Part shown: positions 22,215 through 63,459 of the stretch, one piece after another
Numbering within the stretch: the first letter of the stretch is position 1
Layout: the number at the start of each line of letters is the position of its first letter
Assembly (NCBI GenBank): GCA_949775045.1
Contig: OX459097.1
Location: forward strand, 7,970,954 to 8,034,953
DNA from: Metridium senile
Taxonomy: Eukaryota; Cnidaria; Anthozoa; Actiniaria; Metridiidae
Length of the DNA: 64,000 nucleotides
Direction of reading: 5' to 3'
Notes under the pieces: generated by a model
Database searches by the model: none
Told to the model about the DNA's origin: nothing
The model's input: the letters and a program-made list of their open reading frames with translations, nothing else
Program-made: the position numbers and the translations under genes

Positions 22215-22475
22215 TGATCAGAAGAAGAAAGAGAAACAAGAGAAGAAAGGAGAAGCAGAATATGTAGAAGAAGGAGGAGAAGAAGGAGAAGAAGGAGAAG
22301 CAGAAGAAGTAGAAGGAGAAGAAGGAGAAGAAGAAGAAGAAGGAGGAGAAGAAGAAGAAGAAGGAGAAGAAGGAGAAGCAGAAGAAGTAGAAGAAGTATA
22401 GGAGAAGAAGGAGAAGAAGGAGAAGCCGGAAGAAAAGAAGGAGGAGGAGGAGGAGGAGGAGGAGGAGAAAAAGGA
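22215..22475. repeat. Polypurine (GAA/GGA)n tract
   Basis: About 260 bp almost free of pyrimidines on the plus strand, made of GAAGGAGAAG and AGAAGAAGAAG units. Mirror symmetry over long stretches makes it a candidate for triplex (H-DNA). The minus-strand frames of 93-138 codons are Phe/Leu/Ser/Pro-rich artefacts. Confidence 0.9.
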
Positions 22476-22479
22476 GCCA

Positions 22480-23069
22480 AAGGAGATATGATGCTATTTT
22501 CAAAACAACAATGTATTATATGACATAATAGTACGTTGAAATGACTGATTGTAGTTTATCATTATTATCAAATATTAATTGATTGACTTCGACTCTTGGC
22601 TTTGAAAATCATATTTGTTATTTTTTTATTTCTCATAACATCTATGTTAAATGTTTTCATTCTTGACAACCTTTTTGAAAATGGTGCATGTCTTTTAAAG
22701 CAAAAATATACGTATGAGATTGTGATGTTTCACTATGTATTGCTAGGGTATTGTAATGTCAAAAATTGAAACAATAACACGTGTTGTGATTGGCTGGAAA
22801 CACAATGCCTTGGTTTCAGCTAAACTGAGTTTTGCATAATTAGTAACAATATTGACGGCTCAACCGATCAAACATTCGAAACTGAAGCATGAAATCAAAA
22901 TAATACGATTTTCAAATTACAAGTCCCTGCTCAATGATTACACCTAATAATAACATCAATGTTAGGAGACAAGTTGGTTGGATTATTGTCCGTAAAAGGT
23001 TCTTTCGAAACTTTTGAATAACCGATTCTCATTCTTTGATTTGAACGCTATATTGTTATGTCTTTGTAG
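22480..23069. other. No feature recognised
   Basis: AT-rich DNA upstream of the first identified RasGAP exon. The missing 5' exon(s) of that gene may lie here or further upstream. I could not pick out a start codon followed by a donor of phase 1 with confidence. Confidence 0.4.
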
Positions 23070-53907
<30,838 letters not shown>

Positions 53908-53939
53908 TATACTTTAGGACACTAGGGCCGACTGCTTTA

Positions 53940-54420
53940 ACCACCACTAACTCTTTATATTTTATCAATACTTAAACTAGGATTACCACTAGCACAGGAT
54001 TAACTCTATAGGTTTTATTAAGAGTTAAACCAGGATTAGCACCAACCCAGGATGAACTCTATAGGTTTTATTAAGAGCTAAACCAGGATTAGAACTAACC
54101 CAGGATGAACTCTATAGGTTTTATCGTTCGCTAAACCAGGATTAGCACCAACCCAGGATCAACTCTATAGGTTTTATTAAGAGTTAAACCAGGATTAGCA
54201 CCAACCCAGGATCAACTCTATAGGTTTTATCGTTTGCTAAACCAGGATTAGCACCAACCCAGGATCAACTCTATAGGTTTTATTAAGAGTTAAACCAGGA
54301 TTAGCACCAACCCAGGATTAACTCTATAGGTTTTATTACGAGTTAAACCAGGATTAGCACTAAACCAGGATTAACTCTATAGGTTAAGTTAACAGTTAAA
54401 CAAGGATTAGCACTAAATTC
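53940..54420. repeat. 59-bp minisatellite in the RasGAP 3' UTR, about 8 units
   Basis: AAACCAGGATTAGCACCAAC, CCAGGAT(C/G/T)AACTCTATAGG and TTTTATTAAGAGTT repeat from 33 bp after the stop codon. Two alternating variants are seen (TTAAGAGTTAAA and TCGTTTGCTAAA). If the poly(A) site is at 54.6 kb this array is transcribed. Confidence 0.9.
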
Positions 54421-54605
54421 ACGCTTGAAGATTTAAAAAAATGAAATTTGATACTGAAAATAGATGAGAGTGTATTTTTATAATGAAATGAAACCCAAAA
54501 CTGAGAGTAACTTTGTCAGGATATTTTGCCTAATTCACAACATTGAATGCATGTGACCAATTTAAAAGATGAAAAATGTAAAAAGGAGATTTTGTATTAC
54601 AATAT

Positions 54606-54611
54606 AATAAA
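54606..54611 (+). terminator. Candidate polyadenylation signal of the RasGAP gene
   Basis: AATAAA, 700 bp after the stop codon, is the first canonical signal I noticed downstream. Confidence 0.5.
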
Positions 54612-54784
54612 AACAGCAATAGTAAAATGTGCGTAAAATGAAGTGTTGAGATAAGTTGCTTTTTTTTGCAAGATTTGATCAAGAAAATTGTTAATATAGG
54701 TAAGCGTAGTGTTTACTAGTGTTGGTATTGTGATGCTAATTTACCAACCATTTTAAAGATTTGTTAAAGTTTTATAGTTAAGTA

Positions 54785-55022
54785 AAGTAAAGTAACCTTA
54801 TTTAACGTCGGTAACAGTCAATGACTGATAAACTCGAGGCCGACGGTGCGCTCATTTTACTCCCCTCTCTCCATCAGTGCTCCATTTTACGGGTATTTAA
54901 AAGCTACTTAAAGCTACACGGAAAAAAGAGAAGTTGAAACAGGGATGTGAGGTCACTGGGAATCGAACTCGGGACCTCTTGCACAGAACGCCGCGCACTA
55001 ACCAACTGTGCCATCCTTGCTT
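54785..55022 (-). mobile_element. tRNA-derived SINE, family 2, full copy
   Basis: From 55022 on the minus strand: GCAAGGATGGCACAGTTGGT (A box TGGCACAGTTGG), TAGTGCGCGGCG, GAGTTCGATTCCCAGTGACC (B box), CTCACATCCCTGTTTCAACT, then CTCTTTTTTCCGTGTAGC, CCGTAAAATGGAGCACTGAT, GAGCGCACCGTCGGCC and a TTTACTTTACTTAAC tail. The same order as at 45015-45205. The head is tRNA-like but lacks a clear anticodon stem, so it is not a tRNA gene. Confidence 0.82.
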
Positions 55023-55374
55023 TTAGTCTACCTTCTAACGAAGGTTGTCACTACGTGACTGTATGTCCACCTATTAGGATAAAGTCACGTAGGTCGACAT
55101 TCTTCAGAGAACGCTCAAGAACGCTTCTCCAGGTTTCCTCCCTCAGCAAAAATGTGAGCTCAAGAGTCCATTCCATATCAAAGATACCGTATGCAATCTT
55201 GAAAACAATGCCATTAACATATATGGTATTATAGGTAAGAAGTAACAAAAGACTTTGATTAGCGCGCGAGATTTTTTCTTTTTTTTTAACAGGTAGAGAT
55301 TGCAGCAGAACAATAGGCATATCTACTGAATGTAGGGGTAGTAAGTGCGAGTCTGTGGACATCTTTGTAGCTTC

Positions 55375-55680
55375 TTGTAGCGGTCGGTTTTGAAAATGAC
55401 TCCTAAAAGGTACGCATAAATTATAAGAACTGTTAAAGCCTTGTTTATTTCAACCCCTAAAAGGTACGATTGTGCGATGTTCTTGGCAGCTAAGCTTATT
55501 TTTACTAACAAAGTCAAGTAAAAATGATCTTTACAGGTCAGAGCTGAGTGATGTCACACGTAATTGTCTTTAGAGCAAGAACAGAAAAGGTACCCACAAC
55601 AAATATTTTCAAAGGCTAAAAGGAGCGACGATCAGTCCTACCACTTGGACAAAAGAAGGGGGGAATGGGGTGGGGGGGAC
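55375..55680. mobile_element. Degraded C/G-tract MITE
   Basis: GTTTTGAAAATGACTCCTAA, AAAGGTACGCATAAATTATA, CCCCTAAAAGGTACGATTG, GATCAGTCCTACCACTTGGA and GGGGGGAATGGGGTGGGGG match the 13-kb element, with expanded and damaged parts. Confidence 0.65.
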
Positions 55681-55806
55681 ACATCGAAAAGACATCAAAA
55701 TAGACTTGGATCGCGATGGGAGAAATCACAGTCTGGGAAAAAAATAAGAACAAAATATCTAAATTAAATATGTTTGTGTGGGTTAATGTTTTTATAATGA
55801 TGTGTA

Positions 55807-55870
55807 TAACCAGAAGTTTGACTATCAAGGTATATCAAACCAATCCCTTGATAGTCAAACTTCTGGTTTT
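55807..55870. repeat. Perfect small hairpin
   Basis: AACCAGAAGTTTGACTATCA then AGG and its exact complement, with a loop of about 18 nt. Possibly the end of a small MITE. Confidence 0.8.
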
Positions 55871-56189
55871 TATCTGGTCATTATCTATAAATTAAAGATA
55901 TTGGGGAGATGTGAGAAAAACGCTTTTCCTCACTGTCAAAATAACCATAATGACTTCCGTTTTTAGAGGGTAGCTATTGTTATTCAAATTAAATCAATTG
56001 TAATTCAAATCAAACAAATTTCAATTACATGCGTAACTCCAAAACGGGAGGAATTATGGTTATGTGTTAAGGAATCAATTGAATTTGTTCTTCCCTTCCC
56101 TCTATTAAGCATATCGTTGCCCGTTTCTAATCGTTTGTTCTAGTAGTACAAGATACTCTTGCATGTATCCGGATATCCTCGTTGTATAC

Positions 56190-56830
56190 GAGGGATGTGG
56201 GATCAGGGATCAGATGCCTTGGATCAGGGATCACATAGTCCGAATCAGCTTGGATCACAGAAGAAGGATCGGGATCCTATGTATAAATTCAGGGATGTGG
56301 GATCAGGGATCACATGCATTGGACCGGGGATCACATAGCCCGAATCAGCTGGAATTATAGAAGAAAGATCGGGATCCTATGATTAAATCAGCAATCAAGG
56401 GATCAGGGATCAAAATACGCGAGATTTTTGGATCAGGGATCAAATTTTTGTGTAAAAATCGGGATCAATAACGAGAAAACATCCCTCGTCACGACCCTGA
56501 TGTACAACTACTTGCAAGAATGTTGTCAAAAAAGAACATTAGTACTTTAGTAACTAAGGAATATCAGGAATAACAAAAGAGAGAGTTCAGCTTAAGTGAT
56601 CGTCTTTCGTCTTTAATTAATTCCTTTCCCACTAAATTACAAAAGTCAGGGATCAGAGGCCAGGGCTCAGGGATCGAAGGCAGCTGGGATCGAGGATCAG
56701 TGGGAAATTGAGTCTGATTCGGGGATCAAAAAATCATAAAATCAAACGTTTTGAAAAGATTGGGCTCAGGGATCAAAAATTCCGAAATGATCAGGGATCA
56801 ATAGGTTCAAAATATACCATGTTATGTCTG
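56190..56830. repeat. GGGATCAGGGATCA-rich region with a direct duplication
   Basis: GGGATCAGGGATCA and TCGGGATCCTATG(T/A) recur irregularly about 20 times. A segment of about 105 bp (GGGATGTGGGATCAGGGATC, ATAGCCCGAATCAGCTTGG-like) is duplicated at 56203 and 56291. Many GATC sites. No ORF. Confidence 0.75.
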
Positions 56831-56887
56831 CAATAAGGTGTATGAGTTATTTGCTGCCTGAAGTTCGAGCTATTTGCAATGTACAGG

Positions 56888-57437
56888 CAAGGGCGCCAAA
56901 ACGAAAAGTTCAGTGCATTGTGAAATGTTTGGACCTAGCCTAATATAAATTATGTTTTACTTATCTCAAATGTTGTCCAGAGAATGTGTAATTGTCCGCT
57001 TTAAGCACGATAATGTTCTGTATTCCATCACACCGACAATAATACCAACGGTCGTTTGAACGCTAAGATTGTGTGCCGCTGTACTAGCCGTTCAACGTAG
57101 TGCTGTCGCGAATATTCGTTATTCATTAGCCAAACACTAATTGGATTAAAATCGAATTCGCCTCTCCATTCACTTAATTCACAATTAGTGTTTGGCTAAT
57201 GAATAACGAATATTCGCGACAGCACTACGTTGAACGGCTAGTACAGCGGCACACAATCTTAGCGTTCAAACGACCGTTGGTATTATTGTCGGTGTGGTGG
57301 AATACAGAACATTATCGTGCTTAAAGCGGACAATTACACATTCTCTGGACAACATTTGAGATAAGTAAAACATAATTTATATTAGGCTAGGTCCAAACAT
57401 TTCACAATGCACTGAACTTTTCGTTTTGGCGCCCTTG
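56888..57437. mobile_element. 550-bp near-perfect palindromic element with 7-bp target duplication
   Basis: The left arm 56888-57142 and right arm 57183-57437 (255 bp each) are almost exactly complementary around a 40-bp loop. The ends are CAAGGGCGCCAAAACG and its complement. GTACAGG flanks both sides (56881-56887 and 57438-57444). CAGGGGCGCC-like ends and a 7-8-bp duplication fit a hAT-type non-autonomous element. The high arm identity points to recent insertion or gene conversion. Confidence 0.9.
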
Positions 57438-57769
57438 GTACAGGGATAAAATCTTATATCTTGAACCCAAATAAACCTCTTATCTCCTTGATGAGTTATA
57501 ATCATTGAAATTGAATTAGAAACGGAAGTAAAGTGATAAAATAAGAAAGTTTAATTACATAGGTAAGTTGATAGAAAATTGAAAATGACTAACGAATTGA
57601 AACAAGATTGTAATCATTAAATACAATGAAAAAACTTGGATTCAATTCAAAACATATAATTATTAAGCTGAGGCAAAGTATAAAACAGGAAGACAATCTA
57701 GTGAAAACGACAGTAAAAAGTGAACTGAAGAAAATGGAAAGCGAAGGGAAACTGTCAGTATAGAATAGA

Positions 57770-58235
57770 AATCGAAAAAGGAGTAGATACATGAGAAAAA
57801 TATCATATGCCCTTGGCGGGAACTGGGCATTCATTTCCCGTCATATGATACTTTTCTCATGTATCTGTATTTCACTTTTACATGAGCGCATTTCAATTAC
57901 GCGGAATTAATAAGTTAAAGCTTCCTGCCACGACAACAGTCAAGTATGGAAAGAAATCATTAAAATATCAAGGGACCAAGCTATGGAACAGCCGGCTGAT
58001 AGAGTATAACGTCAGAACTGATCACAAGCTAAACTATATTCAAAATCAAGCTGAAAAAAACTTATGACTAAGAAATTAAAAAAAAAATTAGATAGCTAGA
58101 GAGTTCAAATGTAGAGAGTAGAGTGAGTAGAGTGAGTTAGTGAGAAAGACCGAGATATATTAGGCATACACGACCACATCAGCCATGCCGCTGTAAATAT
58201 TTTATCGTGTTGAAATAAATATCATTATTATTAAT
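57770..58235 (+). mobile_element. LINE 3' fragment preceded by a hairpin
   Basis: A hairpin (ATACATGAGAAAAATATCAT against ATGATACTTTTCTCATGTAT, 57785-57865) runs into a 61-codon frame at 57882-58067. It contains LKLPATTTVKYGKKSLKYQG and TKLWNSRLI, the Pro/Tyr-Gly-x-x-S and KLWNSLP-type signature at the C-terminus of many LINE reverse transcriptases. The AATAAATATCATTATTATTA tail ends it near 58235. Confidence 0.7.
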
Positions 58236-59435
58236 TCATGAAAATGAGTAGAGCTCATCTGGATTCGAAATAACTGAAATTAAGCTAAGGAAGTTGTGAA
58301 GAGATCAAGAAAGGCAAATATATAGAGAAAAATGTAAATACCAAAATTACTGCCACTTAAAGCTAAATTAAATGTCACTTATTGAAGCATCTGGTTCAAC
58401 TTTAATTTTTGAATTAAATTCCCAAAAGGTATATTTCAGTGACCTTTAAGTTGCAACTAATATCTATTTAATGAAGAGTGAATTTTACTATATAATGTGT
58501 CTTAAAGGTTTACAAAATGCAGCTTTAAATGACATGAAGAAATTAGAAACGTTCTAATTATAGAACAGAAATATATTGGTGATAAAGAGATTAGATTATT
58601 GTTAACAGCAGGAAACTGAATAAAAAGCTAGGGTTTTTTAAATTTCAATTAATTATTAAACCGTGATATGTTAAAGTCCTTATTCATTATGCTTTTTACC
58701 GCACAGTAAGTTGTTAAAACCCCATGTCCATGCATTCCGTCCTTGGTTTAGCCAATTTGATAATGATGTCTGAGGCCCAGCTGTTCATACGTCGAACTTT
58801 TGCTGCGTCAAATTGATTTGAGTCCGAGCGCTGTTTTCCTCGAAACTAGTAGAAGTATGTCGACCAAACTTAATACGCATTGTCTCCAGGCACTAAGCAA
58901 AATAGTTGATATCTTATATGGTAAATATCGGCCTTTTCTTAGCCGCTGGCCTCGAAGGCAATTAGATTGGTCCGGAATTACCATTTTATGAGTGACGACG
59001 ATGTTGATTATAATAATGGTGATGCCTTACCCTAAGATGATTATGATGCTGATAATATTTATGTTAAATAGAATGTTGTTCATTTTTCTCACAAATGTCG
59101 AAGGTTAATTTGGACTGCGACGTTTCGACTGCTACTGCTAGTTTTCATCAGGCGATGAATAAACTGAAAATACTAATGATTATTATAATTATGAATGTGG
59201 AATTGTTTGATGATGATGATGATGGTGGTGATGATAGTCAATCAATTCAGAGGCGGAGCTTACATCAAACTATAATCAATTACTTTACGAGTTTGTGTAA
59301 GCTCTTCCTCCAAGCTGATTGCATCACAGATCAGAAAAAAAAAAACACATCAAATTACAATCATGATTAATTTGCTGGTCAATATGCAACGAATTTGGCT
59401 ATAAAACTAAACTGGTTTAGAAGGTCCAAAAAAAA

Positions 59436-59467
<32 letters not shown>

Positions 59468-59704
59468 CTAAAGATATATTAGTATCATGACACAGTTACT
59501 ATCTATAGTCCATATAAAACTGGCTAAACCGGTTAAACCGGTCCAAACTGAAATAGTCTTCTGAACGATTCCATTCGACCACGGCAATATCGTGTGTATT
59601 TGACTTTCATGCAGTGGGATTAATATTGATTGAATCCGAAAACACATGCTGAAAAATTGGTGAGTACACCAGAAGAAATATTATTTTGTCAGTAATATAA
59701 TTAA
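58236..59704. other. Intergenic DNA, only microsatellites seen
   Basis: AT-rich, with a (GAT)n run at 59207-59240 and an (AT)n run at 59437-59457. The 91-codon frame at 59095-59370 starts with GACGTTTCGAC-like repeat sequence and contains the GAT run. No gene is supported. Confidence 0.45.
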
Positions 59705-59862
59705 TAGTGTAGGAGTATGAATTAAAGTAATTGCAATTATAGAAGCCCGAAAAAGATTTCGGGACTTCAACGGAATTTTTTTTTTCGGGCTTCTATAATT
59801 GCAATTACTTAAATTGCTTTAAATTCCGCGACGATCATACTCATACACAATTTAAATAATAA
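59705..59862. mobile_element. Hairpin element with TAATTGCAATTATAGAAGCC arms
   Basis: GTAATTGCAATTATAGAAGC, CCGAAAAA and TTTTTTCGGGCTTCTATAAT, TGCAATTAC pair. The outer GTGTAGGAGTATGAATT pairs loosely with CATACTCATACAC. Confidence 0.78.
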
Positions 59863-60652
59863 CCGCGGACCAGACCAACATACATCCCCAATATAATTTT
59901 TGCTCCATATATTTCTCTGTAAATTTAATCGCTATATTTGTTTGCGTAATAAGAGAAAGCCGTTGCCTTTACGACGGCGCAATGTCCGAAAACTCTGCCC
60001 TGCCATGTATAATCTTTTTAAACAGTTTGACATAAACTGGTCAAAAGGTAAATCCTTGTATCTATCAAAATATCAAAGTTATCGACTGACTATTTTTGAT
60101 TGACAGCAGCGTAAATCAGCGTAAGGGGTGGACCATTATACTTTTGAGGAGGGGGGGGGGGGGGGGGGGAGTTGGGCAACCTCGTTCCTCGGCCTTTGCT
60201 TTTTCATTTTTTGACATTTAAACATTGGTGGTCGCTGATACTGGTCGAATGGCTTTTGGAAAACTACACCCACTTCCAATTAGCCTGCAAAACAGGCGTT
60301 TGGGTTTTGGAGCTAAAAACAAATCGGATTTTGGAGTTCCTGTGTTGTCTTGATACCCGCGAGAAACATGGGGCCTAGACTAAAAAATCTTAAACTTAAA
60401 TTGTTACATGTATGAAGTTTCTATCAATTTGTTCCTTTGATTATACCATCGATTAAAGATTTGTTTTCCGGTTTTTACTTGTAAACAAGAAAACAAGACA
60501 AATGTCTGCGCAGATGGCTAGGTCGACTACGGCAACAGACATTGATGCCAGTTGTCTTGGCCTGCCTTTGCCATTGGGCTATCGATGCTCTGTCAAGATA
60601 GTGCTGCTATAAATACAAAACCAAAGTTATGTGACAAGATATTTAACGTAGA
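59863..60652. other. Intergenic DNA, no gene recognised
   Basis: Contains a G run at 60151-60169 and short frames (67-68 codons) without domain or splice support. Confidence 0.4.
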
Positions 60653-60825
60653 AAACCTTCCTTGTTTGTTGTCCAAGTTCAGATCACGTGATGCAACCCT
60701 TGGGAATTGTTTCTTTCACATGTAAATGATATATAAACACGTTCATCATAAAATAACAATTCTCAAGGGAATGACACGTGGTCTGAAATGGGCAATTTGC
60801 ATACGGAGGTAAAGAGGTCTATTTA
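60653..60825. mobile_element. Palindromic MITE (CACGTGATCTGAAATGGGAC family), copy 3
   Basis: CCTTCCTTGTTTGTTGTCCA, AGATCACGTGATGCAACCCT, ATTCTCAAGGGAATGACACG and GGAGGTAAAGAGGTCTATTT. Very close to the copy at 48768. Confidence 0.88.
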
Positions 60826-60960
60826 TAGTAAGGCCCTTGTGTCCGCATGCTAAATACATTGTTACGTTAAAATAATGATGTAGTCATTTATTTTTAGTAC
60901 ACTGGGTACCAGAGGTTATTTTCGACTTTCGTTTGACGTTTGTAAATTTGACGGTTCGTG

Positions 60961-61296
60961 CACGGGGGGAGGGGGGGGGGGGGGGGGGGTGGGGAGGTTG
61001 GGGTGGTTGGAGGTAGGTACTCCCTTATATTTACTATACGGGGACGTTCCGCCAAATAGGGTATGGTTTTTTGCCTTGGCGTCTTGAATAGGGTATACAA
61101 TTTAGCCGAATTTGTCTTAAATTGACTTACCTAGGGTATACGATTTCCCCCTTAATCTTGGTTAGGGTCTACTTTTTACCAATTTGTCTTGAAATAGGGT
61201 ACATATTTTTAGGATTCTGCTGTCTTAAATAGGGTCAGGGTTTAGAGGTACCAGCGGAACGTCCCCGTCAGAAACTGGGTCAAGTACCCCCCCGGG
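60961..61296. mobile_element. C/G-tract MITE, ATAGGGT subfamily, with 8-bp target duplication
   Basis: GGTTCGTG at 60953-60960 and 61297-61304 flanks the element. The left end is a long G-rich run and TAGGTACTCCC; the right end is AAGTACCCCCCCGG. The inner arms GGGGACGTTCCGCCAAATAG and GGTACCAGCGGAACGTCCCC pair. The interior repeats AAATAGGGTA. Confidence 0.85.
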
Positions 61297-61310
61297 GGTT
61301 CGTGAAGCAA

Positions 61311-61545
61311 CGAACACAGACACACAAGTGATAAATACAAATACTAGATCAAGAAACCCTCTGGTTTCTAGGGTAGCTCTCTACTAACGAACACAGACGT
61401 ACACATGATAAATATAAATACTAGATCAAGAAACCCTCTAGTTTCTAGTGTAGCTCTCTACTAACGAACACAGACGTACAAATTAATGATATATACAAAT
61501 ACTAGATCAAGGAACTGTCTGGTTTCCAGGGCAGGCAAAAGCTAG
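61311..61545. repeat. Tandem repeat, units of about 85 bp, 2.7 copies
   Basis: AACGAACACAGACGTACA, AAATACTAGATCAAGAAACC and CTCT(G/A)GTTTCTAGGGTAGCT repeat three times. Confidence 0.88.
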
Positions 61546-61785
61546 CAGTACTTCCTAACAATTGCAAGCATGATTATGAATGAAAGCATAGTTAATAGAG
61601 TGCCCCTATTCACTTATTTGAGAAAACAGAGGGTTTTTTTAGTTCCTTTTTCCCTTTCGAAACTTATAAAATACTGTACAAAATTACTCGATTCTGATTG
61701 GTCTACTCTAGAAGAGTACAATTAAATCATTTTAACTAATTAATATTAGTTACCAATTAGTTCTTCAGTATATCATAAATAAAAA

Positions 61786-61930
61786 ATCGCACGATCTTCG
61801 CGTACAATTTGTAATTAATATAGACACTCGCAATGTTTTTTTGCTAAAAGGCTCGTCCAATTTGGAAAACTTTCAAAACATCACTCGTAGCTATTAATTA
61901 CGAATTGTACTCAAGATCGTGCGATTTCGT
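61786..61930. mobile_element. Hairpin MITE with AATCGCACGATCTTCGCGTA ends
   Basis: AAATCGCACGATCT, ACAATTTGTAATTAATA and TATTAATTACGAATTGTA, AGATCGTGCGATTT pair. About 145 bp. Confidence 0.78.
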
Positions 61931-62039
61931 GGGGAAAGAGAAGCGAAAGAACGTCTGTTTTCTCTGGCTACCTGACCGATTATAATGACCAGTTTGAGTC
62001 CAGTTTCTTTAAAGTGTTCAATTATTTATAGATATTAAT

Positions 62040-62182
62040 ATATGCCAAATTTATATCATCCAGAATATTTTTGACATCAATTTTTAATTGACAAAAATTG
62101 AACAAAAACGCATTTTTTATTTCATATTATGCTAAATTTATACCATCCAGAATACTTAATTTTTGACATCAATTTTAATTGG
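62040..62182. repeat. 75-bp direct duplication
   Basis: ATGCCAAATTTATATCATCC, AGAATATTTTTGACATCAAT and TTTTAATTG occur twice with few changes. Confidence 0.8.
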
Positions 62183-62497
62183 TTTTACATGTTTGGCACG
62201 TGCCCGTACGTCCGTTTTTTGTGCTTGACCTTCTTATCTATATCTTTGTTAACTATTATCTTGTTTCGGATCCAATAAAATATGCATGCGCAGTTGGACT
62301 TAACCTTGCAACTTTCCCTTCTCCAGGCCCTAACCGTCTTCTCGAAACCCCAGCTAATCCGAACAGATGGGTACCCTGTGCCAATTATAAAAGAGAAAAA
62401 AATGAAAAAAAATATGACTGTGTTGTGCTTCAATTGTGAAATTCGTTTTATCACCAAGGTGGAATGATTGATTGACCCGTACTTTACCGTGGTTCAG

Positions 62498-62653
62498 TGC
62501 ACGCTACAAGGTACAGTGCTATAAAGTTAACAAGACACCTCAGCGACTCAAACAATTTTCAAGTATCATTACGACCCTGATAAAGCATAAAATCGACTCG
62601 CTATTACTCCGGGAAAGTGACATCGCTTTCGACAACTCGAACCGACGAGTGAG
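62498..62653 (+). CDS. Candidate internal exon of an unidentified gene
   Basis: A CAG acceptor at 62497 and a GTAAGT donor at 62654 bound an open stretch of 51 codons (ARYKVQCYKVNKTPQRLKQF, then SSIITTLIKHKIDSLLLRES). I do not recognise the family. Phases are 2 and 2. Composition is ordinary coding-like (less AT-biased than its surroundings), but no neighbouring exon was found, so it may be chance. Confidence 0.28.
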
Positions 62654-63289
62654 GTAAGTTTGACATATACTTTTCGTCGTAATAACGTAACTTGGTTGTA
62701 AGACGCCATATAGCTCAAGACAAACGTTCGTGCTGTTGCTATACCATCAGTGTAGTTCAACAATTTCGAACGAGCTGCATTCAGCGTAACATATAGATAT
62801 CTATCTACATATTACACTGAATATCATACATTCTGTAGGACTTTAATAAACACATGTAAACAGTTTTGCCCCTTGAAAGGCTCCAACGAACAAGCACTTA
62901 AAAATACCTGAAAATAGCGCTAGAAGATGCCAAGCTCCAAAACATTGAGGAAAGAGTTTTAAACAACTGCTTACCTTAATCTAAAGTTGGACGATTTGAG
63001 TGGCATCCTGTATTATTTCCTTAGCATTCTTGATCAGCTATCGTCTAGGCTAAACATGTCGTGTAAGATGGTCACACTTACGTTGCTCTATAACATCAAT
63101 AATATTTCGCGTTCTCATCGTTCGTGTTGGTGAGATCCGTACATACATTCACGTAATTGTCCACTTTTAGATAAACTTTGAATTTTCGAACTTTGCCCGT
63201 CTGCATACCTCTCGTTGATAACTAAAATCGATTATAATAAAAACTAAACATCGAAATCCTTGTGTTTCTAATCTCTATAAAGCTTTTAC

Positions 63290-63457
63290 CCTTCACTGAA
63301 CCATCAAATACTGTCAAGTGTTCTGTAAATAGCACATAAACCTGTGGAATATATTGAACGGTCTCGCCAGTCGACTTTCTCTTTGGGCTCCCTGTGGCGA
63401 GACCGGAGACCTCAAGACAAAATAAATCATTTGGCACTTTCATCATTTCCGTGTCAT
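63290..63457 (-). CDS. Candidate internal exon of an unidentified minus-strand gene
   Basis: On the minus strand an AG acceptor at 63459-63458 and a GTAAAA donor at 63289 bound 55 codons (DTEMMKVPNDLFCLEVSGLA, then TGSPKRKSTGETVQYIPQVY and VLFTEHLTVFDGSVK). The alternating hydrophobic pattern looks like real protein, with beta-strand character. Family unknown, no partner exon identified. A gene entering from the right edge is possible. Confidence 0.33.
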
Positions 63458-63459
63458 CT

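Noticed and set aside
22087..22503. Leu/Phe-rich 93- and 138-codon minus frames resembling a signal peptide or membrane segment
   Set aside because: Translation of the polypurine tract.
54940..55022. tRNA gene on the minus strand
   Set aside because: Same tRNA-like head and body as at 45015-45205; a SINE.
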